A stretch of DNA of 6,635 nt from JBAXGE01 sp044344145 (GCA_044344145.1 JBIJDM010000168.1:1-6635); one strand, 5' to 3'. Shown: positions 1 to 6,351, counted from the first letter of the stretch. The notes: generated from the letters alone by a model not told the origin. Numbers and translations are program-made.

Positions 1-87
1 TACAGCGGATGTATGATCTGGCTTGGGCGTGGGAGATGTTTGGTCCCAAGGGACAAATTCGCAGCCCGTGACTTGTGTGGAACAACG

Positions 88-130
88 AGGGCGTTGCCCT
101 GGGCTATATAAATATTGCCCCGTTGGGGCA
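88..130. repeat. Two-hairpin palindromic intergenic repeat (REP-like)
   Basis: Two small perfect hairpins lie 15 bases apart. The first pairs AGGGC (88-92) with GCCCT (96-100) around a GTT loop. The second pairs TGCCCC (116-121) with GGGGCA (125-130), again around GTT. An AT-rich linker (TATATAAATAT) joins them. This arrangement resembles, from memory, a short element dispersed in intergenic regions of PVC and some Bacteroidetes genomes, where it often produces spurious small ORFs. A copy count in the source genome is needed to prove that it repeats. It lies just beyond the stop codon of the lipoprotein gene. On that strand the second hairpin could also slow polymerase, but an AT-rich run rather than a clean T tract follows, so I do not call it an intrinsic terminator. 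Positions 1-87 show nothing else I can name. Confidence 0.5.
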
Positions 131-165
131 GAACACCCAATGCTCCCCGGAAATACGGTTGAACC

Positions 166-1857
166 CTATTTCGGCTGCGTCGCCGCGCCCAGTTGTTCCA
201 GCGCCTGATTGATGCCCGCCAGATTCGTCAGCAAACCCTCTTTTTCTTTCTGATATTTCGCCAGTGTTTCCGCGTCTTCCATTTCGCCCAACTTGGTCAT
301 TTCAAACGCCACATTCGCCAGCCGAAGCTGGATTTCCGCCCGGGTCATGGTCAAAAAGCCCCGCGCCATGGCGCGTTCCAATGGCGGGGTGATGGTATCA
401 CTTCGCCGCGCGTCGGCCACGGCCAGCGAGGCTTTGGCAAACGCCTGCCGCGCCTGCTGCAGTTCCAACTGCGCCTGCACATGCGCAATCCAATCTTTGC
501 GCGGATCGGTCTTGGGGTCCAGCCGCGCCGCCTCCCGCGTCCAGTGTTCCAACGGCATTTCCGCTTCATGCAGCAGCGCCCGCGCCTGCCCGGCCTGGGC
601 CTGCGCCTGCAACAGCCGCACCTTGTTGGCGTGGGCCTTCACATCGGCATCCGCCGCGCTCGCCGGTGCGGCCAGCGCCAGATCATACTCCGCCTGCGCG
701 GCCTCAATCAGCCCGGCCATCCGACTACATTTGTGTTCGGCCTGCCGCAGCAAAGTTTTGGCATTGGCCCGCAGTTCCGGTTCCTGCTCTTTGTCCTCGG
801 GATCTACCGTAATATCGTCCTGCATAATCTGCAGCCACGCCTGATCCAGCGCGGCATACCCGCCCGCCGTTTGCAGCGCCAGCAGGGTCAGTTGCGCCCC
901 CTTGCCGGGCCGGTCGGCGGGGTCTTGCCGCAACTTCAGATACGCGGCCTTGTACGTATCAATCGCCTTCGCCTGCGGCAGCAGCCGGGCCAATTGTTTC
1001 GCCATGCCTCGATTCCGCAAATGTTTATCCGCCAGCGTCAACAACTCTTCTTCATTCACCGCCACCAGCCGCAGCGTCATGGGCACGGCGAAATTAGATT
1101 CATATAGTTCCGGGGTCAACAGCTTGGTATTGCGCACATAATTGGGCAGGCCATACTGCCCATCGTCATACGCCAGCGGATGATCCATGAACGACCGGCT
1201 GATATGCTGCAGCCCCTTAAACGTCAGCGCCACCTGCGGATCATCGCGGTACAATTCCTCGGCCACAGTCATGGGCTGCGTACCCGCCGGCGCCGTCGCG
1301 GGTACCGGCACCAGTACGCCGGGCACCAGTTGCGGCACGGTACCGGCGGTGGGTTCGCCCTTGAAGACCAAGCCATACACACCCAGATTGGTCCCCCAGC
1401 CCGCAAAGCCCATCAGTTCATCGGCCAGATACGTTTCGGTCTTGCCGTTCTGGTTAATCTCCACCAGCACCGCCACGCGTTGCCCGCGCAAAAGCTGAAA
1501 ATTGTCAAAATTATCCGCCCACACATCCGCCGGTACAAAGCCCGCCTTGAGTAGCGCCGCGGTCATGGTTTTCTGCGGCGTGCGGATGCACAACAGCGTT
1601 TCATGCAAAAAGTCGCTGGACCGTCCGCACAGCATCACTTCCAGCCAACCCGCCAACCTCTGATTAAACAGCGCCGTGGGCACCTGCACCTCTTTTTTAT
1701 CCGCCAGCACCACCGGCGTGTCCAATTGCATCGGCTGGGTCGCCGGCGCGGAGGCCGGGGCCGAGGTCGCCGGGACAGAGATAGCTGGCGCCTGCGCCCA
1801 CATGCACCCGCTCAACGTCAACATCAGCACACTCGCCGTCAATGGTTTCAATCGCAT
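166..1857 (-). CDS. Lipoprotein with YdjY-like domain and helical C-terminal region
   Basis: The 563-residue product starts with a lipoprotein signal peptide: positively charged MRLK, a hydrophobic core, and the lipobox LSGC with Cys18 as the lipidation site. An Ala/Pro/Ser/Thr linker (about 20-45) follows. Residues about 57-270 resemble the YdjY domain frequent in planctomycete secreted proteins: an LEVMLC strand near 72-77, an HETLL motif at 85-89, the AALLKAGF helix at 100-107, then strands including YGLVFKG (161-167). This is recognition by eye, not a database match. A Pro/Ala/Thr linker (about 180-196) interrupts this part. Residues about 280-560 are Ala/Gln/Glu/Leu-rich and look wholly helical, likely partly coiled coil. 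The tetrapeptide A/G-T-Q-P occurs in both linkers and at the extreme C terminus. The ATG is supported by GGAAGGA, with AGGA ending 7 nt upstream. The function is unknown; an envelope-anchored structural or binding role is only an inference. Confidence 0.85.
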   Translation of the reverse strand: MRLKPLTASVLMLTLSGCMWAQAPAISVPATSAPASAPATQPMQLDTPVVLADKKEVQVPTALFNQRLAGWLEVMLCGRSSDFLHETLLCIRTPQKTMTAALLKAGFVPADVWADNFDNFQLLRGQRVAVLVEINQNGKTETYLADELMGFAGWGTNLGVYGLVFKGEPTAGTVPQLVPGVLVPVPATAPAGTQPMTVAEELYRDDPQVALTFKGLQHISRSFMDHPLAYDDGQYGLPNYVRNTKLLTPELYESNFAVPMTLRLVAVNEEELLTLADKHLRNRGMAKQLARLLPQAKAIDTYKAAYLKLRQDPADRPGKGAQLTLLALQTAGGYAALDQAWLQIMQDDITVDPEDKEQEPELRANAKTLLRQAEHKCSRMAGLIEAAQAEYDLALAAPASAADADVKAHANKVRLLQAQAQAGQARALLHEAEMPLEHWTREAARLDPKTDPRKDWIAHVQAQLELQQARQAFAKASLAVADARRSDTITPPLERAMARGFLTMTRAEIQLRLANVAFEMTKLGEMEDAETLAKYQKEKEGLLTNLAGINQALEQLGAATQPK

Positions 1858-1898
1858 CGTCCATTCCTTCCGCTTATAAACGCCGCAGCGCCCCGACT

Positions 1899-1918
1899 GG
1901 TATACCGCTTAGTATACC
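1899..1918. promoter_or_regulatory. Inverted repeat overlapping lipoprotein promoter (operator-like)
   Basis: GGTATAC (1899-1905) and GTATACC (1912-1918) form a perfect 7-bp inverted repeat around 6 bases. Each arm also contains the self-palindrome GTATAC. The repeat covers the -10 hexamer and the predicted start point of the minus-strand promoter described at 1911-1939. This is where a repressor operator commonly sits. No regulator is encoded nearby, so its binding protein is unknown. Confidence 0.45.
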
Positions 1919-1939
1919 CCCAGGACGCTGCATGGTTAA
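1911..1939 (-). promoter_or_regulatory. Sigma70-type promoter of the YdjY-like lipoprotein gene
   Basis: On the minus strand, TTAACC (1939-1934; 4 of 6 consensus matches) is followed by a 17-nt spacer and TATACT (1916-1911; 5 of 6 matches). The predicted start near 1904 gives a leader of about 47 nt before the ATG at 1857. The promoter would let this gene be transcribed independently of sucB, which ends at 1962. Confidence 0.5.
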
Positions 1940-1961
1940 CTGTGCGTTGCCGCCGACGGCG

Positions 1962-3224
1962 TTAGATTTCCAGCAGAATCCGGGCCGGGTCTTCGATGGC
2001 CTCTTTGATCTTCACCAGGAACGTCACGGATTGCTGGCCGTCGATCAGCCGGTGGTCATAGGTCAGGGCCACATACATCATGGGCCGGATTTCGATGCGG
2101 TCGCCCGCTTTGTCTTCGATCACCACGGCGCGTTTTTCGATCTTGTGCAGCCCCAGAATCCCCGCCTGCGGCGGATTGAGAATCGGCGTGCTCAAGAGCG
2201 AGCCAAACACCCCGCCGTTGGTGATGGTAAACGTCCCGCCAGTCATATCATCGGGCGACAGCTTGCCCTCGCGCCCGCGCGCGGCCAGCCGTTTGATCTC
2301 CAGTTCGATCTGCGCCATGTTCAGCAGATTGGCATTCCGCACCACCGGCACCACCAGCCCGCGTTCGGTCGAAACCGCCACGCCCAGATGGGTGTTGCGG
2401 TGCGTGACCACTTCGGTGCCTTCGATATGCCCGTTCAGTTGCGGCACACTCTTGATGGCGTGACAGATGGCTTTGGCGAAAAAGCTCATGAACCCCAGCC
2501 CGATGGCGTGGGACTTTTCAAACCGTTCCTTATAGCGTTCGCGCAGCGCCAGCACCGCGGACATGTCCACTTCGTTGAACGTGGTCAGGCTCGCGCTGCC
2601 GTGCTGAGCCTCCACCAACCGCTTGGCGATGGTCTGGCGCAGCTTACTCATCTCGGTGCGCGTGACCTCATCGGCCACCGACACCAGCGGCACCTGCGGC
2701 GCAATCGGCCGGGCCGGGGGTGCGGGCACCACCGGCGTCACATTCGCCACTGCCGCCACCGGGGCGGCCTGCGTGGCCACCGCCACAGCCTTCGCCGCCG
2801 CTTCCAGCGCATCACCCTTGGTGATATTGCCCTTGGGTCCACTGGCGGCGACCGCCTGGGGATTCAATTTGTTTTCCGTGACAATTTTCTGCACGGCGGG
2901 ACTCAGATGCGGCGCCGCGGGCGCAACGGCGGCCGCTGCCGGCGCATCTGCTGCCACGGTCGCCTTGCCCGCGGGGTCCACCGACGCAATCGCATCGCCC
3001 ACGGCAATCTTGCTCCCCTGCGGTTTGAGGATTTTCAGCACCCCCGACGCCGTCGCCGGCAGTTCCACCGTGGCTTTGTCGGTTTCCAATTCGGCGATCA
3101 CATCGCCGCTGACCACCGCCTGCCCGTCCTGTTTTACCCAGGCGGCAATCGTGGCTTCGGATACGGATTCACCCAGCGTGGGTACAATTTGCGCAACCGG
3201 CGAAGTGCCGGACGTGGTGGCCAT
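1962..3224 (-). CDS. sucB: Dihydrolipoyl succinyltransferase, E2 of 2-oxoglutarate dehydrogenase
   Basis: This is the E2 core of the 2-oxoglutarate dehydrogenase complex. It transfers the succinyl group from its lipoyl arm to CoA, giving succinyl-CoA in the TCA cycle. With the chosen start it has 420 residues, near the usual length of about 400. The lipoyl domain (about 9-85) carries ETDKATVE with the lipoylated Lys50. An Ala-rich linker precedes a peripheral subunit-binding domain (about 105-142), then a long Ala/Pro/Val linker. The catalytic domain (about 185-420) has LTTFNEVDM, LGFMSFF, the segment TGGTFTITNGGVFGSL (328-343) and DHRLIDG with catalytic His391 and Asp395. The TFNEV and TNGGVFGS signatures point to the succinyl rather than acetyl class. 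A TTG start at 3248 is possible, but the ATG at 3224 has AAGGGAG 7 nt upstream and is preferred. No sucA or lpd gene is visible; the upstream neighbour is a foldase gene. Confidence 0.95.
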   Translation of the reverse strand: MATTSGTSPVAQIVPTLGESVSEATIAAWVKQDGQAVVSGDVIAELETDKATVELPATASGVLKILKPQGSKIAVGDAIASVDPAGKATVAADAPAAAAVAPAAPHLSPAVQKIVTENKLNPQAVAASGPKGNITKGDALEAAAKAVAVATQAAPVAAVANVTPVVPAPPARPIAPQVPLVSVADEVTRTEMSKLRQTIAKRLVEAQHGSASLTTFNEVDMSAVLALRERYKERFEKSHAIGLGFMSFFAKAICHAIKSVPQLNGHIEGTEVVTHRNTHLGVAVSTERGLVVPVVRNANLLNMAQIELEIKRLAARGREGKLSPDDMTGGTFTITNGGVFGSLLSTPILNPPQAGILGLHKIEKRAVVIEDKAGDRIEIRPMMYVALTYDHRLIDGQQSVTFLVKIKEAIEDPARILLEI

Positions 3225-3262
3225 GGCAGTGCTCCCTTGTGGGGTCAAAAATGTGTACCCAT

Positions 3263-3268
3263 ATTATA
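3263..3268 (-). promoter_or_regulatory. Candidate -10 element of sucB
   Basis: A perfect TATAAT on the minus strand lies in the 66-nt gap between the foldase stop and the sucB start. It predicts transcription from about 3256, with a leader of about 31 nt that keeps the sucB Shine-Dalgarno intact. No recognisable -35 exists at 16-18 nt. Instead that position is largely filled by the perfect 10-bp palindrome CCCGGCCGGG (3279-3288). Support is therefore partial, and the promoter may need an activator. Confidence 0.4.
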
Positions 3269-3290
3269 GGCACCCACCCCCGGCCGGGCT

Positions 3291-4442
3291 TTAACGCAGG
3301 GCGTACCGCGTTACCGCCGCATCCAGACAGGTGTCGGCCATCTTATCCACCCCTTCGACCGCCGCTTTGCCCAGCAATTCCTGATAATACTTGTTGGTCA
3401 GATCCGCATACTTGGTATCGCGCATTTTCTTTTCGATTTCGCCCTGCACTTCGCCAAACGCCTTGACGTGCGGTTGGGTCACTTCGCCCACCTTCACCAC
3501 AATCGCCGCGGCTTCCTTGGGATTGTCCGGCCGCACTTCCAGAACCGTGGGCGAAGAATTCGACGGCAGGGCAAAGGCCAGCTTTTCCAGCTCTTCCAGC
3601 CTGAGCGATCCCACCCGGGTATTGCGCCAGCGCCCGCCCGACTTGGCCTTCGGGTCGGCGCTGAGACTATCGGCCAGCACGGCAAAATCTTCCCCCGCCG
3701 CCAGCTTCTGCAATACTTCCTTGGCTTGGGCATTCGCCGCCGCGCGGGCCGCGGCCAGTTGCTCGGGCGTGGGGTCCACGATGGGCACCTTGTGTTCCGG
3801 CGCGGCCGGATCGGGCTGCATCAGAAACCGGCTGAAGGGAATCGTGATGGTATACAAATCCACCTGCGCTTCCACGGTGTAGTCTTTGATATTCTGCTGG
3901 TATTGCTTCAGGATGTCCCCGCGCGTGATCTGCACCTGCGGGCGGATCATCTTAAACATATAGATTTCGACAATGGCCTTGCGCCGCAACGTCTCCACCT
4001 CGCGGCGGAAACTCGAACCTTTGGCCATCAAATCCGTATCCGCCTTGCCTTCGGCGGCACCGTATTTGGTACGCAAATCTTTTTCCGTGCGGTTCATATA
4101 AAACGACAGCCGCGCCTGATCATCTTCCGTCATGGTTTCCTGCGCGGCCTTGTAGACCAGCAGATCACCGATATGATTGCGCAACTCGCGGTTGATCAAA
4201 TCCCGCGCCATCCGCTTGAACGTGTTGATTTCCTGCACCGAAGCCACCGCTTTGCGCAGTTCGCCATCCAGTGGTACCAGAACATCATCCACAAATACCG
4301 GCTGGCCGTTGACCATGCCCAAATAGCCCCCCACCGTCATGGCCTCATTGGGCTGCACCGGAGCCAGCTTGACCGGCTCGGTCTCCTGCGCATAAACCAT
4401 GACCGCCGAAAGAGTTAACGCCAATAAAAGCAGCTTGTTCAT
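3291..4442 (-). CDS. Exported parvulin/SurA-like peptidyl-prolyl isomerase
   Basis: The 383-residue product begins with a Sec signal peptide: MNK, a Leu-rich core and a probable cut after VYA (residue 18). There is no lipobox, so it is likely a soluble periplasmic protein. Residues about 40-180 form a helical SurA-like N-terminal chaperone region starting with the strand MVNGQPVFVDDVL, as in SurA_N/PpiC proteins. Residues about 190-320 fit a single rotamase (parvulin) domain, with the family block AAGEDFAVLADSLSADP (248-264), then SGGRW and LEELEKLAFAL. A charged helical tail follows. Family members assist folding of exported and outer-membrane proteins; activity here is inferred. The start is the ATG at 4442, with AGGAG 5 nt upstream. 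That ATG overlaps the TGA of the copper-chaperone-like gene (ATGA), which implies translational coupling. A longer in-frame reading to 4733 exists but merely runs out of frame through the upstream gene. Confidence 0.88.
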   Translation of the reverse strand: MNKLLLLALTLSAVMVYAQETEPVKLAPVQPNEAMTVGGYLGMVNGQPVFVDDVLVPLDGELRKAVASVQEINTFKRMARDLINRELRNHIGDLLVYKAAQETMTEDDQARLSFYMNRTEKDLRTKYGAAEGKADTDLMAKGSSFRREVETLRRKAIVEIYMFKMIRPQVQITRGDILKQYQQNIKDYTVEAQVDLYTITIPFSRFLMQPDPAAPEHKVPIVDPTPEQLAAARAAANAQAKEVLQKLAAGEDFAVLADSLSADPKAKSGGRWRNTRVGSLRLEELEKLAFALPSNSSPTVLEVRPDNPKEAAAIVVKVGEVTQPHVKAFGEVQGEIEKKMRDTKYADLTNKYYQELLGKAAVEGVDKMADTCLDAAVTRYALR

Positions 4443-4669
4443 GCGTTCTCCTGAGGACGAAAAGCGGTCACTGTAAAACCGGCCTTCTGCACCGCGGCCA
4501 CCAGACCCGCCGCCGCCAGCGCCGGACCATCCACCCGCGCCGTGCCGGTGACATGATCCACCACCACCCCAACCACCCCCGGCTGGGCCGACAACGCCGC
4601 CGTAACCTTCGCCGCGCAGTGGCCGCAGGTCATGCCCTGAATCTGCAAAATGTAACCAGTCGTAGCCAT
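4439..4669 (-). CDS. HMA-domain copper-chaperone-like protein (CopZ/Atx1 type)
   Basis: This 76-residue cytosolic protein consists of one heavy-metal-associated domain. The metal site GMTCGHC has Cys15 and Cys18, which in the family bind Cu(I) and hand it to P-type ATPases or other acceptors. The rest follows the beta-alpha-beta-beta-alpha-beta pattern: AAKVTAALSAQPGV, VVVDHVTGTARVDG, LVAAVQKAGFTV. His17 inside the CxxC loop is usual for bacterial chaperones. There is no signal peptide. The ATG at 4669 has CGGAG 5 nt upstream; a TTG at 4690 is less likely. Its TGA overlaps the foldase ATG. No copper ATPase, CsoR or CueR gene is in the window, so the partner is unknown. A mercury-binding (MerP-like) role is less likely because MerP is exported, but metal identity cannot be read from the sequence. 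Confidence 0.9.
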   Translation of the reverse strand: MATTGYILQIQGMTCGHCAAKVTAALSAQPGVVGVVVDHVTGTARVDGPALAAAGLVAAVQKAGFTVTAFRPQENA

Positions 4670-4727
4670 AGTGACTCCGATTATATTCAAAAAATCGGCA
4701 GTATGCGCCTAATAACCGCCATAATCG

Positions 4728-4773
4728 CCCCACCCACCCCGGACGCCCCCATCCCTGCTCCCCGTTTTACCCC
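4728..4773 (-). other. G-quadruplex-type motif upstream of guaB and the HMA gene
   Basis: On the minus strand seven runs of three to five G occur in 46 bases. In plus-strand coordinates the C runs are 4728-4731, 4733-4735, 4737-4740, 4746-4750, 4753-4755, 4760-4763 and 4770-4773. All intervening loops are 1-6 nt, which satisfies the classic quadruplex rule several times over. The motif lies between the divergent starts of the HMA gene and guaB, and ends 7 nt before the guaB -35 box. Folding and function are not shown by sequence alone. Confidence 0.6.
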
Positions 4774-4780
4774 TTTATAG

Positions 4781-4809
4781 TTGACAACCGGGCCCGGATT
4801 TGGCATTAT
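4781..4809 (+). promoter_or_regulatory. guaB promoter predicting a leaderless transcript
   Basis: A perfect -35 TTGACA (4781-4786), a 17-nt spacer and CATTAT (4804-4809; 4 of 6 matches to TATAAT) form a sigma70-type promoter. The expected start point, 6-7 nt beyond the -10, falls on the guaB ATG at 4816. The spacer contains the perfect 10-bp palindrome CCGGGCCCGG (4788-4797), a possible regulator site. No Shine-Dalgarno sequence is present before the ATG, in agreement with a leaderless mRNA. Confidence 0.65.
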
Positions 4810-4815
4810 TGCCAC

Positions 4816-6351
4816 ATGGATACCAACCCCAACAATCGTCGTTCCGACGCCCCCGGCGGGGCTGACCAAGACCCTTATTTGGGCAAAATCGTCAGCGATG
4901 GTCTGACCTTCGATGACGTGCTGCTTCTGCCCGCCTTCTCCGATATCGTGCCCGCGGAGGTGGATACCCGCACCCGCCTGACGCGCAATATCGAACTGAA
5001 TATCCCCCTGCTCTCGGCGCCCATGGACACCGTCACCGAGTCCGCGCTGGCCATTGCCCTCGCCCAGGAGGGCGGTCTGGGCGTTATCCACAAAAATCTC
5101 CCCATTGATGTCCAGTGCCGCGAAGTCGAAAAGGTCAAACGCTCCGAAAACGGGATCATCTTCGACCCCGTCACCCTCGGGCCGGATGCCACCGTCGGCA
5201 CCGCCCGGCAGATCATGCTGGAACAAAACATCTCCGGCATCCCCATTGTGGTCGATGGCGGGCTGCTGGCGGGTATCCTGACCCGCCGCGATATGAAATT
5301 CCACGAGGGCAAAGACGACCGCCCCGTGCGCGAACTGATGACCAAGGATAATCTGGTCACCGCCAGCCCCAATACCACCCTCGAACAGGCGGAGCGCATT
5401 CTCAACAATGCCCGCGTGGAAAAGCTGCTGCTGGTGGATGAACGCCGCCGGCTGGTGGGCATGATCACCATGCGTGACATCGAAAAGATGCACACCTCGC
5501 CCCACGCCTGCAAAGATTCGCGCGGCCGGCTCCGCGTGGGTGCCGCCATCGGCGTGCGCCAGTACGACCGCGTGGAACAACTGATCGAAAAGGAAGTGGA
5601 CGTGCTGGTGCTCGACACCGCCCACGGCCATTCCGCCAACGTGATCGAATCGGTGCGCGAAATCAAACGCCGGTTCAAGATTGATATCATCGCCGGCAAC
5701 GTCGGCACCGCCGAGGGCGCCAAGGCCCTGATTGACGCCGGCGCCGACGCCATCAAGGTCGGCATCGGCCCGGGCAGCATCTGCACCACGCGCATCGTCA
5801 GCGGCGTGGGCGTGCCCCAGGTCACTGCCCTGTTCTATGCCCTGAAAGTCGCCATCCCCGCGGGCATCCCCGTGATCGCCGATGGCGGCATCCGCCACAG
5901 CGGCGACATCACCAAAGCCATCGGGGCCGGCGCCGCCTGCGTCATGATGGGCAGTCTCTTTGCCGGGCTGGATGAAAGCCCCGGGGAACTGGTCATCCGC
6001 CGCGGCAAGCGCTTCAAGAGTTATCGCGGCATGGGCTCGCTGGGCGCCATGGCCAAAGGCAGCGCCGACCGCTACGGCCAGGCCGCCGTCAAACAGGCCA
6101 GCAAACTCGTGCCCGAAGGCGTCGAGGGCTTGGTCCACTATCGCGGCTCGCTGGAAGACTTCGTCTACCAGATGGTCGGCGGCCTGCGCTCCGGCATGGG
6201 CTACGTTGGCGCCCGCACCATCGCGGAACTCCACGCCAAAGCCCGCTTCGTCCGCGTCACCCACGCCAGCATGGTGGAAAGCCACCCCCACGACATCACC
6301 ATCACGCGCGAAAGCCCCAACTACCAAATGGGCATGGAATACGGCGAGTAA
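4816..6351 (+). CDS. guaB: Inosine-5'-monophosphate dehydrogenase
   Basis: GuaB oxidises IMP to XMP with NAD+, the committed step of guanine nucleotide synthesis; it is a cytosolic tetramer. The 511-residue product is slightly longer than typical bacterial enzymes (about 490) because of a polar N-terminal extension of about 22 residues before GKIVSDGLTFDDVLLLP. The catalytic barrel is interrupted by a CBS pair (about 117-230). Visible active-site elements are DTAHGHS (267-273), GNVGT (294-298), GIGPGSICTTR with nucleophile Cys323, ADGGIRHSGDI (355-365), GSLFAGLDESPGE (379-391), YRGMGSLGAM (403-412), and a flap with the catalytic dyad Arg419-Tyr420. The usual Phe after RY is Gly here, and the flap reads EGLV instead of the common EGRV. 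The ESHPHDITIT tail is normal. The ATG at 4816 is chosen because it is the only ATG or GTG near the conserved start, although it lacks a Shine-Dalgarno. It is monocistronic, ending at an intrinsic terminator, with no guaA nearby. Confidence 0.97.
   Translation: MDTNPNNRRSDAPGGADQDPYLGKIVSDGLTFDDVLLLPAFSDIVPAEVDTRTRLTRNIELNIPLLSAPMDTVTESALAIALAQEGGLGVIHKNLPIDVQCREVEKVKRSENGIIFDPVTLGPDATVGTARQIMLEQNISGIPIVVDGGLLAGILTRRDMKFHEGKDDRPVRELMTKDNLVTASPNTTLEQAERILNNARVEKLLLVDERRRLVGMITMRDIEKMHTSPHACKDSRGRLRVGAAIGVRQYDRVEQLIEKEVDVLVLDTAHGHSANVIESVREIKRRFKIDIIAGNVGTAEGAKALIDAGADAIKVGIGPGSICTTRIVSGVGVPQVTALFYALKVAIPAGIPVIADGGIRHSGDITKAIGAGAACVMMGSLFAGLDESPGELVIRRGKRFKSYRGMGSLGAMAKGSADRYGQAAVKQASKLVPEGVEGLVHYRGSLEDFVYQMVGGLRSGMGYVGARTIAELHAKARFVRVTHASMVESHPHDITITRESPNYQMGMEYGE

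Noticed and set aside
116..130. Intrinsic terminator for the minus-strand lipoprotein gene
   Set aside because: The 6-bp hairpin is followed on that strand by ATATTTATATAG rather than a T tract, and it fits better as half of the repeat element.
23..208. A 61-codon open frame at the left edge
   Set aside because: It runs through the hairpin repeat and into the 3' end of the lipoprotein gene on the other strand, and has no ribosome site or recognisable domain.
351..569. Small alternative frames inside the lipoprotein, foldase and guaB genes
   Set aside because: They are Arg/Pro/Ser-rich translations without ribosome sites or domains, wholly inside well-supported genes.
1951..1961. CGCCGACGGCG as a terminator of sucB
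   Set aside because: Only four base pairs can form with a realistic loop, and no T tract follows.
1842..3269. A 475-codon open frame antisense to sucB
   Set aside because: The translation is Arg/His-rich without motifs, while the opposite strand encodes a full E2 enzyme with catalytic residues.
4680..4685. A perfect minus-strand TATAAT 10 nt before the HMA gene ATG
   Set aside because: It has no -35 at 16-18 nt, and its predicted start (about 4673) would remove the gene's own CGGAG ribosome site. It is either chance or a near-leaderless promoter, so I do not annotate it as the promoter.
4443..4733. A 97-residue N-terminal extension of the foldase
   Set aside because: The extension is the HMA gene read in another frame (Gly-rich, no signal peptide). 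The internal ATG at 4442 has a good Shine-Dalgarno and starts a proper signal peptide.
4687..6327. A 546-codon open frame antisense to guaB
   Set aside because: It is the mirror of a clearly conserved gene. Its product is a monotonous Ala/Gly/His/Asp sequence with no domain, and this is a known artefact of GC-rich codon use.
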